From NCBI GenBank assembly GCA_963997635.1, contig CAXEND010000009.1, forward strand, positions 30,691 to 94,690: DNA of 64,000 nucleotides, read 5' to 3'. Shown here in pieces: positions 52,412 to 61,044 of the stretch (within the stretch, counting starts at the first letter, position 1; every line of letters starts with the position of its first letter). Position numbers and translations under genes: made by a program. The stretch is from GCA-2728135 sp002728135. Lineage in GTDB: Bacteria > Pseudomonadota > Alphaproteobacteria > UBA828. Under the pieces are notes generated by a model, which was not told the origin of the DNA, ran no database searches, and saw nothing but the letters and a program-made list of their open reading frames with translations.

Positions 52412-53071
52412 TCAATGCTTTGTATTAATTTCTAATACCTTGATAATAGCATTATGTACATCCATGATTTTTTGCATCCCATCAAACTCTATAAATTTAC
52501 CACTTTTCTTGTAATAAGGTATAATTGGTGCTGTTTTCTCGAAATAAGCATTCAGTCTTGCAGTGATTGTATCAGCATTATCGTCTTTCCTCCGAGTAAA
52601 GGATTCATTCCCACATCCATCACAAATACCAGGTACTTTTGGCGTTTTAAGAGTATCATGATAACCCATTCCACATGCTGAACATGAATATCTTCCGACA
52701 ATTCTCTTAATTACAGCTTCTTTATCTACTGTTAAGGATACAACCCCATCTAAAATTATCTTTCTCTCTAACAACATTGCATCAAGAGCATGTGCTTGCT
52801 CTTCAGTACGGGGAAAACCGTCAAGAATAAACCCATTTTCACAATCCGGCTCATTTAAGCGTGTTGAAATAAGTTTAATCATTAACTTATCGGGAACTAG
52901 ATTTCCAGATTCCATTATTGTTTTAACTTCTTTGTCTACAGCAGATCCTGCGTTAACAGCAGCACGCAGCATATCACCAGTAGAAAGTTGCGGAATATTG
53001 TATCTATCCATCAAATAATGTGCTTGCGTACCTTTCCCCGCACCCGGTGGTCCAAGCAATATAAGCTTCAA
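52412..53071 (-). CDS. adk: Adenylate kinase
   Basis: Phosphotransfer between ATP and AMP. The 219-residue protein has the P-loop GPPGAGKGTQ, LSTGDMLRAAV, DGFPRTEEQA and RYSCSACG...CDGCG in the LID, where C130, C133, C150 and C153 form a zinc site absent from the E. coli enzyme. The start is TTG at 53071, overlapping the secY stop as TTGA, which implies translational coupling; no ATG is available at the N-terminus. Confidence 0.97.
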   Translation of the reverse strand: MKLILLGPPGAGKGTQAHYLMDRYNIPQLSTGDMLRAAVNAGSAVDKEVKTIMESGNLVPDKLMIKLISTRLNEPDCENGFILDGFPRTEEQAHALDAMLLERKIILDGVVSLTVDKEAVIKRIVGRYSCSACGMGYHDTLKTPKVPGICDGCGNESFTRRKDDNADTITARLNAYFEKTAPIIPYYKKSGKFIEFDGMQKIMDVHNAIIKVLEINTKH

Positions 53072-54402
53072 CGCCGCCCCCCTTTTAACCTTGTTTTTTT
53101 GATCAGCCCCTCGTATTGGTGAGCTAGAAGGTGTGATTGTATTTGACCTACTGTGTCTAATGTCACTGTCACGACGATAAGAAGACTAGTCCCACCAAAA
53201 TAAAATGGTACTGCGTATTGTGACATTAATACTTCTGGTAAAAGACTTACTGCAGCCAGATATAAGGAACCTACGACAGTTAAACGTGCCAAAACATAAT
53301 TTAGATAATCGGCAGTATTTTTGCCAGGCCTAATACCAGGCACAAATCCGCCATTCTTCTTTAAATTATCCGCTGTATCAACGGGATTAAAAACAACTTT
53401 AGTATAAAAGAAAGCAAAGAAAATTATCGCAGCAGCATAAAGAATCATATAAACAGGCTGGCCTCGTCCCAATATTGATGCCAACCCACCCAGCCAACCT
53501 GGACCTTCACCAGCATTCATTTGAAGGGCTGTAATAGGCAGCAACAATATTGAACTAGCAAAAATTGGGGGGATTACACCTGCAGTATTTAATTTGAGTG
53601 GTAAATGAGAGCTCTCACCACCCATTATCTTTCTACCAACCTGCCTTTTAGGATATTGGATTACTATTCGTCTTTGTGAACGCTCAACAAAAACTATAAA
53701 TGCAATTACACCAATAGCTACTATAAGAAGCACTATCAAAATACCAGCAGAGAGGGCTCCAGTTCGCCCAAGTTCTAGGGTGTTGGCTAATGCACTAGGT
53801 AATTCTGCAACAATACCTGCAAAAATAATTAGAGAAATCCCATTGCCCACACCTCTAGCTGTGACTTGCTCACCTAGCCACATCAAGAAAATAGTTCCAC
53901 CTGTAAGAGTTACAACGGTAGTAAGTTTAAAAAATAGACCTGGGTCAACTACTACCCCACCAGATGCACCCTCTAAACCTGCTGCAATGCCAAGTGCCTG
54001 AAGAGCAGCAAGAGCTACAGTTCCATAGCGTGTATATTGATTTATTTTCTTTCTACCTGCTTCTCCTTCCTTTTTTAATTGGGCTAGAGAAGGAGAAATT
54101 GTAGTCATCAGTTGTATAATGATAGATGCAGAAATATATGGCATTATGTTTAACGCAAAAATCGTCATACGACCAAGCGCTCCACCAGAAAACATGTCAA
54201 ACATGCCTAAAATGCCCGAAGCCTGCTGTTGGAAAACATCTTCTAAAGCTATTGGATCGATACCAGGTATAGGTATGTAAGTACCCAGTCTATATATAAT
54301 TAAAGCACCTAAAGTAAAAAGAAGTCTTTTGTGAAGTTCTTTTGCTTTCAGAAAAGCTCCGAAGTTTAGGTTTGCGGCTAATTGCTCTGCTGCGGAGGGC
54401 AT
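53068..54402 (-). CDS. secY: Preprotein translocase subunit SecY
   Basis: Ten-helix channel of the general secretion pathway. The 444 residues show the N-terminal RLLFTLGALIIYRLGTYIPIPGID, plug-region GILGMFDMFSGGALGRMTIFALNIMPYISASIIIQL, ERSQRRIVIQYPKRQVG, LPLKLNTAGVIPPIFASS and the C-terminal FYFGGTSLLIVVTVTLDTVGQIQSHL. It follows rplO by 16 bases, as usual in the spc operon, and overlaps adk by four bases. Confidence 0.98.
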   Translation of the reverse strand: MPSAAEQLAANLNFGAFLKAKELHKRLLFTLGALIIYRLGTYIPIPGIDPIALEDVFQQQASGILGMFDMFSGGALGRMTIFALNIMPYISASIIIQLMTTISPSLAQLKKEGEAGRKKINQYTRYGTVALAALQALGIAAGLEGASGGVVVDPGLFFKLTTVVTLTGGTIFLMWLGEQVTARGVGNGISLIIFAGIVAELPSALANTLELGRTGALSAGILIVLLIVAIGVIAFIVFVERSQRRIVIQYPKRQVGRKIMGGESSHLPLKLNTAGVIPPIFASSILLLPITALQMNAGEGPGWLGGLASILGRGQPVYMILYAAAIIFFAFFYTKVVFNPVDTADNLKKNGGFVPGIRPGKNTADYLNYVLARLTVVGSLYLAAVSLLPEVLMSQYAVPFYFGGTSLLIVVTVTLDTVGQIQSHLLAHQYEGLIKKTRLKGGRR

Positions 54403-54418
54403 GATTAGAAATACGAGG

Positions 54419-54985
54419 TCAGGAGTCTACCGCAGGAGATTCCGTGACCTCCAGATCCTCGGTAGCACCTTGGTTTTTGGTTTTAATCTTCCTACCACCT
54501 TGTCTTTCTACTGCCTTTTTCTTGACTGTAGTAGTCAAGCTACCTCCGGCCTTTTCGACTGCAGCAATCGCTGAGGATGATGCCCCGGATACTATTATAT
54601 CTATTTTTGTTTTAATATCACCGTTTCCAAGTATTCTCACACCATCTTTTTTACCATGAATCAGTCCTGCTTTTTTAAGAGCAGTCTCATCAATTTTATC
54701 ACCAGCATTAAGATCATTACTATCAGAATCAATGGCGGCTTGTAGCCTGCCTAAATTTATAACCTCATATTCTTTTCTTGATGGGTTATTAAAGCCAAAC
54801 TTAGGAAGTCGTCTATAGATAGGCATTTGGCCACCCTCAAAACCCTTGACTCTAGAGCCTGACCGTGACTTAAAACCTTTATGACCCCTACCTGACGTTT
54901 TACCTAAACCCGAACCTATACCCCTTCCTAATCGCTTACGTGTGCGACGAGCTCCAAGCTTATCCGATAATTGGTTGAGTTTCAT
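54419..54985 (-). CDS. rplO: 50S ribosomal protein L15
   Basis: Large-subunit protein. It begins MKLNQLSDKLGARRTRKRLGRGIGSGLGKTSGRGHKG and continues FEGGQMPIYRRLPKFGFNN, the family hallmark. At 188 residues it is about 40 longer than the E. coli protein; the extra part is a low-complexity tail after GGRKIKTKNQ ending TEDLEVTESPAVDS. It lies 12 bases after rpmD. Confidence 0.97.
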   Translation of the reverse strand: MKLNQLSDKLGARRTRKRLGRGIGSGLGKTSGRGHKGFKSRSGSRVKGFEGGQMPIYRRLPKFGFNNPSRKEYEVINLGRLQAAIDSDSNDLNAGDKIDETALKKAGLIHGKKDGVRILGNGDIKTKIDIIVSGASSSAIAAVEKAGGSLTTTVKKKAVERQGGRKIKTKNQGATEDLEVTESPAVDS

Positions 54986-54997
54986 CTTACTGATTCC

Positions 54998-55195
54998 TTA
55001 TCCTACTTCTTTTACTTTCACAAGATGAGCAACTTTATTAACCATCCCTCTGATTGATGGCGTATCATCTAATTCTTTACTACGCCTTATTTTATTTAAA
55101 CCGAGCCCAACGAGAGTAGCACGCTGATCTGCTGGACGGCCAATTGGACTTCTTATCTGTGTAACTAAAAGTTTCTTATTCTTTGAAGTATTCAT
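54998..55195 (-). CDS. rpmD: 50S ribosomal protein L30
   Basis: Small single-domain protein of 65 residues: LLVTQIRSPIGRPADQRATLVGLGLNKIRRSKELDDTPSIRGMVNKVAHLV-like core, seen here as IRSPIGRPADQRATL and GLGLNKIRRSKELDDT. The ATG overlaps the end of rpsE by four bases, which indicates coupling. Confidence 0.97.
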   Translation of the reverse strand: MNTSKNKKLLVTQIRSPIGRPADQRATLVGLGLNKIRRSKELDDTPSIRGMVNKVAHLVKVKEVG

Positions 55196-55758
55196 TTTCC
55201 TTTTGCCTCTGAAACCTGTGACTTATTTTTACGTCCAAAAATCTCGCTTACTTTCTTTCCTCTACGGCTTGCCACATTTCTAGGACTTGCACTTGCTTCT
55301 AAACCCTCAATTGTTGCTTTAATCATATTTTGAGGATTCTGTGTCCCTATAGACTTAGCAACCACATCATTGACTCCTAACATCTCAAAGACTGCTCTCA
55401 TCGGGCCACCAGCGATAATACCTGTCCCCGGTGGAGCTGACCGCATAACCACTCTACCTGCACCAAAACGTCCTTCAATATCATGATGTAAAGTACGTCC
55501 TTCTCTTAAAGGAACACGTATTAAGCTTCTCTTTGCTTTTTCCGTTGCTTTTCGTATTGCCTCAGGAACTTCGCGAGCTTTCCCAGTTCCGTAACCTACT
55601 TTTCCGCGTTTATCTCCTACAACAACTAAGGCAGAAAACCCAAATCGTCGACCACCTTTAACTACTTTTGCAACGCGATTGATGCTTACAAGTTTGTCGG
55701 AAAACTCTGACTCTTCGCGCTCTCTATTTCCGCGTCCTTTTTGATTTGCTCGTGCCAT
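55192..55758 (-). CDS. rpsE: 30S ribosomal protein S5
   Basis: Small-subunit protein important for decoding accuracy. The 188 residues include ELVSINRVAKVVKGGRRF-like sequence (KLVSINRVAKVVKGGRRFGF), ALVVVGDKRGKVGYGTGKA, ARVPLREGRTLHHDIEGRFG-type loop and SAPPGTGIIAGGPMRAVFE. A basic tail of about 20 residues follows the core. It lies 12 bases after rplR. Confidence 0.97.
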   Translation of the reverse strand: MARANQKGRGNREREESEFSDKLVSINRVAKVVKGGRRFGFSALVVVGDKRGKVGYGTGKAREVPEAIRKATEKAKRSLIRVPLREGRTLHHDIEGRFGAGRVVMRSAPPGTGIIAGGPMRAVFEMLGVNDVVAKSIGTQNPQNMIKATIEGLEASASPRNVASRRGKKVSEIFGRKNKSQVSEAKGK

Positions 55759-55770
55759 AAAATAGCCTTT

Positions 55771-56130
55771 CTAGAAAGACAGGCCGCCTTCACGCGCCCC
55801 ATCGGCTAGGGCTTTAACTCGCCCGTGAAAACGATAACCTCCCCTATCAAAAATAACTTTAGATAATCCAGCCCCTAATGCTCTTTCTGCCAGGAGTTTA
55901 CCAACTTGTGTTGCAACCTCTTTATTGCCCCCAGTGTGGTATTTTTTTGATAAGCTTTTGTCTAGACTAGACGCACTTGCTATAGTACGCCCTAACTTAT
56001 CATCGATAATTTGAGCATAAATATGTTTGTTAGATCGGAATACAGACACACGCAGTTTTTGATCGGATTTCTTCCGTAAATTAGCACGTGTACGTCTCTT
56101 CCTTCTATTAAACAGTGTTTCCCGTTTCAT
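55771..56130 (-). CDS. rplR: 50S ribosomal protein L18
   Basis: 5S rRNA-binding protein. I place the start at the ATG at 56130, which gives 119 residues beginning MKRETLFNRRKRRTRANLR, the normal length. The frame extends to 56184 but would overlap rplF by 44 bases without family similarity. The core has RVSVFRSNKHIYAQIIDD and the C-terminal FDRGGYRFHGRVKALADGAREGGL. Confidence 0.96.
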   Translation of the reverse strand: MKRETLFNRRKRRTRANLRKKSDQKLRVSVFRSNKHIYAQIIDDKLGRTIASASSLDKSLSKKYHTGGNKEVATQVGKLLAERALGAGLSKVIFDRGGYRFHGRVKALADGAREGGLSF

Positions 56131-56140
56131 GATATTTTCT

Positions 56141-56674
56141 TTACTTCTTTTTACCTTCTTTACGACGAACATACTCGCCCTCATAGCGAATACCTTTACC
56201 TTTATATGGCTCAGGCTTACGAAATGCCCTTATTTCTGCGGCAACTTGCCCTACATGTTGTTTGTTTGAACCCGTGATTGAGATTGATGTAGGCTTGTCA
56301 CAAGCAATATTAATTCCCGCAGGAATTGGAAATGTAACCTGGTGGCTAAAACCTAAATCTAACTTTAAATTTTTCCCCTGAACAGCTGCACGATATCCAA
56401 CCCCTTGTATTTCTAATCGTTTGGTAAAGCCTTCAGATACACCACTTACCATATTTTGAACATTTGCTCTGCAAAGTCCCCATAATTCACGAGCTCTTTT
56501 TGTATTTTCCCTTGCCTCAAATCTTATTTTCTGTTCTTCAATTTGCACCAGAATATCTGGGAAGATAGCAGTCTCTAATTCTCCAAGCTTTCCCTTTACT
56601 CTTAAAGATGTTCCGTTAAGCGTAACTTCAACTTCGCTTGGTACAGATATTTCTTTTTGACCTACTCTAGACAT
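56141..56674 (-). CDS. rplF: 50S ribosomal protein L6
   Basis: Large-subunit protein near the factor-binding site. The 177 residues start MSRVGQKEISVPSEVEVTLNG and contain RLEIQGVGYRAAVQGKNLKLDLGFSH and the C-terminal RAFRKPEPYKGKGIRYEGEYVRRKEGKKK. It follows rpsH by nine bases. Confidence 0.97.
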   Translation of the reverse strand: MSRVGQKEISVPSEVEVTLNGTSLRVKGKLGELETAIFPDILVQIEEQKIRFEARENTKRARELWGLCRANVQNMVSGVSEGFTKRLEIQGVGYRAAVQGKNLKLDLGFSHQVTFPIPAGINIACDKPTSISITGSNKQHVGQVAAEIRAFRKPEPYKGKGIRYEGEYVRRKEGKKK

Positions 56675-56683
56675 AACTTCCCT

Positions 56684-57082
56684 CTAAAATACTTGGCAGA
56701 GAATTTCTCCGCCTAAATTTTTCTTGCGAGCTTGAAGGTCCGACATAACACCACTAGAAGTAGATAGAATAGATATTCCAAGACCATTATAAACTCTGGG
56801 CAAATCTTTCATACTTGAATAAACTCGCCTTCCAGGCTTAGAGACACGAATAATTTCTCTAATTACTGGCTTTCCTTCACTGTATTTTAATTCAATTTCA
56901 AACTGAGCTTTACCTTCTTGGTTTTCAGTCTGTTTATAGCCACGAATATAACCCTCACCTTCTAAAACATCGAGTATAGCAGCACGTAGGGTTGAAGCAG
57001 GACTAAGAACCATACCCTTGCCTACCCCCTGTCCGTTTCGTATACGGGTTATCATATCTGCGATTGGATCAGTCATTGACAT
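56684..57082 (-). CDS. rpsH: 30S ribosomal protein S8
   Basis: Central-domain 16S rRNA binder and, in E. coli, translational repressor of the spc operon. The 132 residues start with DPIADMITRIRNGQGVGKG and end with GLGISILSTSSGVMSDLQARKKNLGGEILCQVF, typical of the family. It lies 15 bases after rpsN. Confidence 0.97.
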   Translation of the reverse strand: MSMTDPIADMITRIRNGQGVGKGMVLSPASTLRAAILDVLEGEGYIRGYKQTENQEGKAQFEIELKYSEGKPVIREIIRVSKPGRRVYSSMKDLPRVYNGLGISILSTSSGVMSDLQARKKNLGGEILCQVF

Positions 57083-57097
57083 AGACTAATACTCCTT

Positions 57098-57403
57098 TTA
57101 CCAACTTGACTTAACCATGCCAGGTATTTGCCCACTTGAAGCAAGCTCCCTGAGGGCTATCCTTGAAAGTCCTAACTTTCTGTAATAGCCTCTTGATCTT
57201 CCACTAACGGTACATCTATTCCGCACACGGCTTGGGGCACTGTTACGTGGTAGCTTTGCTAATTTTAATTGAGCATCGAAACGTGCATCAGCTGGTTGTG
57301 TGGAATCACTCACAATAGTTTTAAGCTTTTCTCGCTTTGCTGAATAACGCTTAACAAGTTTTCTTCGATGTTTATTTTTTTCTATGGCACTCTTTTTGGC
57401 CAT
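57098..57403 (-). CDS. rpsN: 30S ribosomal protein S14
   Basis: Small-subunit head protein. From the ATG at 57403 it has 101 residues, the long form without the CxxC zinc site: MAKKSAIEKNKHRRKLVKRY, then LPRNSAPSRVRNRCTVSGRSRGYYRKLGLSR. A TTG three bases upstream is not needed. It lies between rplE and rpsH, the normal order. Confidence 0.97.
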   Translation of the reverse strand: MAKKSAIEKNKHRRKLVKRYSAKREKLKTIVSDSTQPADARFDAQLKLAKLPRNSAPSRVRNRCTVSGRSRGYYRKLGLSRIALRELASSGQIPGMVKSSW

Positions 57404-57423
57404 CAATCATTCTCCTAGTCTAA

Positions 57424-57981
57424 TCAATTTACTATTGGCAGTTGAAAACCTTTAAGTAGTGCTTTTGCTTCATCATCAGTTTCAGCACTTGTACAAATTG
57501 CAATATCTAAACCACGAATCTTATCAACATTATCATAATTAATTTCCGGAAAAACTATTTGCTCCTTAAGTCCTAGAGCATAGTTTCCTCGACCATCAAA
57601 TGATTTTCTCGATAAGCCTCGGAAATCACGCACACGTGGCAAGGCTATAGATATCAATCTATCAAGAAACTCATACATACGATCACGCCTTAATGTAACT
57701 TTACAGCCTATGGCCATCCCGTCTCTTATTTTAAATCCAGCAATGGATTTTTTTGCACTTGTAACAACAGGTGCCTGTCCAGCTATAAGAGCCATCTCAT
57801 TAATAGCAATATCCATACGTTTTTTATCTTGAGATGCTTCACCTACGCCCATATTCAAAACAATTTTTTCCAATCTTGGGATCTGCATAGGGCTCTTGTA
57901 TTTAAATTCCTCCGTTAATGCCTGGCGAATTTCATTATCATAGAGCTCTTTTAAACGTGGTTTATTAATATTTTCAGACAT
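57424..57981 (-). CDS. rplE: 50S ribosomal protein L5
   Basis: 5S rRNA-binding protein that bridges to S13. The 185 residues show PRLEKIVLNMGVGEA, ITGQAPVVTSAKKSIAGFKIRDG-like sequence (LIAGQAPVVTSAKKSIAGFK) and VRDFRGLSRKSFDGRGNYALGLKEQIVFPEI. The ATG overlaps the rplX stop by eight bases, which suggests coupling. Confidence 0.97.
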   Translation of the reverse strand: MSENINKPRLKELYDNEIRQALTEEFKYKSPMQIPRLEKIVLNMGVGEASQDKKRMDIAINEMALIAGQAPVVTSAKKSIAGFKIRDGMAIGCKVTLRRDRMYEFLDRLISIALPRVRDFRGLSRKSFDGRGNYALGLKEQIVFPEINYDNVDKIRGLDIAICTSAETDDEAKALLKGFQLPIVN

Positions 57982-58297
57982 CTATGACCTCACCAGACTT
58001 TTTGGCAAACCTTACTTTTTGACCTTTTTCTAATATTTTAAACCCAACACGAGATGACTTTCCAGTTTTTGGGTCAACTGTAGCAACATTAGAAATATGA
58101 ATACTAGCCTCTTTCTCCACTATTCCGCCTTGTGGATTTTTCTGGTCGGCACTTTGGTGCCGCTTAACCATGTTCACACCTTGCACAATTACTCTTTGGT
58201 CAGAGGGTATTATTCGCAATACCTTGCCTCTCTTACCTTTGTCCCGACCTGCAAGAACGACTACTTCGTCATCCTTTTGAATTTTGCACATTGCCAT
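57974..58297 (-). CDS. rplX: 50S ribosomal protein L24
   Basis: Assembly-initiator protein with a KOW motif: DDEVVVLAGRDKGKRGKVLRI, then VQGVNMVKRHQ and GGIVEKEASIHISNVATVDPKTGKSSRVGFK. It has 107 residues from the ATG at 58297, or 105 from the ATG at 58291. It overlaps rplE and follows rplN by 32 bases. Confidence 0.97.
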   Translation of the reverse strand: MAMCKIQKDDEVVVLAGRDKGKRGKVLRIIPSDQRVIVQGVNMVKRHQSADQKNPQGGIVEKEASIHISNVATVDPKTGKSSRVGFKILEKGQKVRFAKKSGEVIDV

Positions 58298-58329
58298 TTT
58301 AAAAATGCCTTATAATCTATTTCTAATCA

Positions 58330-58698
58330 TTAAAGAACTTCTGGTGCTAAAGATACAATTTTCATATACTTTTTTAATCTTAATTCTCTTGTTACTGGCC
58401 CAAAAATCCTAGTACCTATAGGTTCACCCTGTGCTGAAATAAGGACAGCAGCATTGCCGTCAAATCTAATAGCACTACCGTCATCCCTTCGAATTTCTTT
58501 GGCGGTTCTTACTATTACTGCACGGTGGACCTCACCTTTTTTAACTCTACCTCGAGGAATTGCGTCCTTGACTGTCACTACGATTAAATCGCCAACTCCT
58601 GCTGTTTTCCTCTTAGAGCCCCCAAGAACCTTAATGCATTGTACGCGCTTAGCTCCTGAGTTATCAGCAACTTCTAAGTTTGTTTGCATCTGGATCAT
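58330..58698 (-). CDS. rplN: 50S ribosomal protein L14
   Basis: Interface protein of the large subunit. The 122 residues read MIQMQTNLEVADNSGAKRVQCIKVLGGSKRK, GDLIVVTVKDAIPRGRVKKGEV and GTRIFGPVTRELR, very close to the consensus. It lies 56 bases after rpsQ. Confidence 0.98.
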   Translation of the reverse strand: MIQMQTNLEVADNSGAKRVQCIKVLGGSKRKTAGVGDLIVVTVKDAIPRGRVKKGEVHRAVIVRTAKEIRRDDGSAIRFDGNAAVLISAQGEPIGTRIFGPVTRELRLKKYMKIVSLAPEVL

Positions 58699-58754
58699 TA
58701 GACCAACCTTTTGCTTAACACAAAACAGAATATGTTATTCAAGGTAACCTTCAT

Positions 58755-59009
58755 TTACTTACCTGCCTCGCCTACGCCTTCTTCTGTAATTACTTCCCAG
58801 CGCTTGTTTTTTGATATTCTTCTACCTTCGCGAATACGAACTGTATCACCTTCTTTACATGAATTATTTGGATCATGCACAGCATACTTTTTGCTACGAC
58901 GAATGACTTTTTTGTAAAGAGGATGCATTACTCTCCGTTCAACTCGTACAATAGCTGTTTTATCGGCTTTTGCACTTACCACACTACCTTGCATTATGCG
59001 CCTTGGCAT
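58755..59009 (-). CDS. rpsQ: 30S ribosomal protein S17
   Basis: OB-fold 16S rRNA-binding protein, 84 residues: MPRRIMQGSVVSAKADKTAIVRVERRVMHPLYKKVIRRSKKY, then HDPNNSCKEGDTVRIREGRRISKNKRW. It lies 28 bases after rpmC. Confidence 0.97.
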   Translation of the reverse strand: MPRRIMQGSVVSAKADKTAIVRVERRVMHPLYKKVIRRSKKYAVHDPNNSCKEGDTVRIREGRRISKNKRWEVITEEGVGEAGK

Positions 59010-59037
59010 TTTTTCTCCTCAACCTATAAATACATCA

Positions 59038-59244
59038 TCAAGTTGACGCTATTGCGCCACGTCGACGCTCATTTATAATAGTATTAACTTTCGCTATATC
59101 TCTTCGGACTTCACGCATACGTGCAGTATTTTCGAGTTGCCCGCTTGCCTGTTGAAATCTTAGATTAAAGGCTTCTTTCTTTAATGAAACAAGCTCATCT
59201 CCAAGTTCATCATCACTTTTTGCGCGAATGTCATCTATTTCCAT
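59038..59244 (-). CDS. rpmC: 50S ribosomal protein L29
   Basis: Helical-hairpin protein at the tunnel exit, 68 residues. The LVSLKKEAFNLRFQQASGQLENTARMREVRRDIAK-type core is seen here as LKKEAFNLRFQQASGQLEN and RMREVRRDIAKVNTII. It lies five bases after rplP. Confidence 0.97.
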   Translation of the reverse strand: MEIDDIRAKSDDELGDELVSLKKEAFNLRFQQASGQLENTARMREVRRDIAKVNTIINERRRGAIAST

Positions 59245-59249
59245 AATGA

Positions 59250-59669
59250 TTATCCTCCATCACCCATTCGCGTTACTGTTTTAGTTTTAACTCTAAGTTT
59301 AGCAGCTGCTAATCTAAAAGCTTCTTCAGCCACTTCGCGTGACACTCCGTCAACTTCAAACATCATCCTACCTGGCTTAACCCTACATACCCAATATTCC
59401 GGAGCACCCTTACCTTTACCCATCCTAACTTCTGCAGGCTTAGTTGAGACAGGAACATCTGGAAATATCCTTATCCATACCTTTCCAGCTCTTTTCATAT
59501 GTCGGGTAATAGCCCTTCTACCAGCTTCAATTTCTCGTGCAGTTACCCTTCCTGGAGCTATAGCCTTAAGCCCATAAGCACCAAAGTTAAGAGTAGAACC
59601 TCCTTTTGCTTTTCCATGAATTCGACCCTTATGAGCCTTCCTGTATTTAGTATTTTTTGGTTGTTGCAT
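59250..59669 (-). CDS. rplP: 50S ribosomal protein L16
   Basis: Protein near the A site and peptidyl-transferase centre. The 139 residues begin with MQQPKNTKYRKAHKGRIHGKA and contain FGAYGLKAIAPGRVTAREIEAGRRAI, KVWIRIFPDVPVSTKPAEVRMGKGKGAPEYWV and AFRLAAAKLRVKTK. It follows rpsC by 14 bases. Confidence 0.97.
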   Translation of the reverse strand: MQQPKNTKYRKAHKGRIHGKAKGGSTLNFGAYGLKAIAPGRVTAREIEAGRRAITRHMKRAGKVWIRIFPDVPVSTKPAEVRMGKGKGAPEYWVCRVKPGRMMFEVDGVSREVAEEAFRLAAAKLRVKTKTVTRMGDGG

Positions 59670-59683
59670 TACTTATCCCAGCC

Positions 59684-60361
59684 TTATCTTACTGCAGTAT
59701 TATCAGCTGCACGTTTATCTTGAGCCATAGGATCATGTGCTAGAATTTCGCCTTTAAAAATCCATACTTTTATCCCACAACAACCATAAGCAGTTTGTGC
59801 GGTAGCTGAACCAAAATCAACGTCTGCACGGAGTGTATGTAGTGGCACACGACCCTCGCGGTACCACTCTGTACGAGCTATTTCAGCACCACCCAACCGA
59901 CCACTACAATTAATCCTAATACCTTCAGCTCCAAGCCTCATAGCTGACTGGACGGCTCTCTTCATTGCACGTCGGAATGCAACTCGTCTAACGAGTTGCT
60001 GAGCTATATTTTCGGCTACAAGCTTTGCATCAATTTCAGGCTTTCTAATTTCAACAATATTTAGATGGACTTCACTTTCTGTCATACCGTTTATTTCATT
60101 ACGCAACTTCTCTATATCAGCCCCTTTTCGCCCTATTACAATACCTGGACGTGCTGTGTATATTGAAACACGGGCTTTTTTAGCTGGTCTTTCAATTACT
60201 ATACGACTTACACCTGCTTGGGCTAACTTCTTAGTAAGGTGTGTTCTAATTTGCAGATCTTCATGAAGTAAACTTGAGTAATCCTCTCCAGCATACCATC
60301 TTGAATCCCAAGTTCGGTTTATACCGAGACGAAGACCAATAGGATTAACTTTCTGACCCAT
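59684..60361 (-). CDS. rpsC: 30S ribosomal protein S3
   Basis: mRNA-entry protein with a KH domain. The 225 residues start MGQKVNPIGLRLGINRTWDSRWYA and have the KH loop RPGIVIGRKGADIEKLR. They also contain QLVRRVAFRRAMKRAVQSAMRLGAEGIRINCSGRLGGAEIAR. The ATG overlaps the rplV stop by one base (TAATG). Confidence 0.98.
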   Translation of the reverse strand: MGQKVNPIGLRLGINRTWDSRWYAGEDYSSLLHEDLQIRTHLTKKLAQAGVSRIVIERPAKKARVSIYTARPGIVIGRKGADIEKLRNEINGMTESEVHLNIVEIRKPEIDAKLVAENIAQQLVRRVAFRRAMKRAVQSAMRLGAEGIRINCSGRLGGAEIARTEWYREGRVPLHTLRADVDFGSATAQTAYGCCGIKVWIFKGEILAHDPMAQDKRAADNTAVR

Positions 60362-60741
60362 TATGCCTCCTCGTGTCGTTCACTAACGACAATTTTAATA
60401 TGTGCAAAGGGTTTCTTGATGCGACCAGCACGACCTCTTGCTCTTGGTCTAAAACGTTTCATTACAACTCCCTTGCCTACACTAGCTTCTGACACAACTA
60501 ACTGATCAACATCTAGCTCATGATTGTTTTCTGCATTTGCAATAGCAGACTGTAAACATTTTTTTACTTCACCAGAAATTCGTCTTGTTGAAAACTCTAG
60601 TGCAGCTATTGCCTGCTCAGCCCTAAGGCCACGAATAGATTCCGCTACCAAATTTAGCTTCCTAGGACTTATACGAAGATTACGGGTTCTTGCCATCGCC
60701 TCATTTTTCTCGAGGCTTCTAACTCTTGGTTTTTTTCCCAT
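60361..60741 (-). CDS. rplV: 50S ribosomal protein L22
   Basis: Tunnel-lining protein, 126 residues: ARTRNLRISPRKLNLVAESIRGLRAEQAI, then MKRFRPRARGRAGRIKKPFAHIKIVVSE. A short N-terminal extension (MGKKPRVRSLEKNEAM) comes before the core. An internal ATG gives the shorter form, but the upstream ATG lies only three bases from the rpsS stop and is preferred. Confidence 0.97.
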   Translation of the reverse strand: MGKKPRVRSLEKNEAMARTRNLRISPRKLNLVAESIRGLRAEQAIAALEFSTRRISGEVKKCLQSAIANAENNHELDVDQLVVSEASVGKGVVMKRFRPRARGRAGRIKKPFAHIKIVVSERHEEA

Positions 60742-60744
60742 AAG

Positions 60745-61023
60745 CTAACCTCTCTTTGCTTTCTTATCGGCCGTGTGACCATAATATGTTCGTGTTGGGG
60801 AGAACTCACCAAGTTTATGACCAATCATATTCTCGTTAATGAGTACAGGAACAAATTTGCGTCCATTATATACTCCAAATGTAAGGCCAACAAATTGAGG
60901 TAATATAGTTGATCTCCGCGACCAAGTTCTGATCACATCTTTACGGCCACTCGCTCTGGCATCTTCTGCTTTTTTAAGCAAATAGCCATCAACAAAAGGA
61001 CCTTTCCAAACGGATCTTGCCAT
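60745..61023 (-). CDS. rpsS: 30S ribosomal protein S19
   Basis: Head protein forming a complex with S13. The 92 residues include MARSVWKGPFVDGYLLKKAE, RRSTILPQFVGLTFGVYNGRKFVPV and MIGHKLGEFSPTRTYYGHTADKKAKRG. It lies 21 bases after rplB. Confidence 0.98.
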   Translation of the reverse strand: MARSVWKGPFVDGYLLKKAEDARASGRKDVIRTWSRRSTILPQFVGLTFGVYNGRKFVPVLINENMIGHKLGEFSPTRTYYGHTADKKAKRG

Positions 61024-61044
61024 ATTTACTCTCCAGTCCTAACG

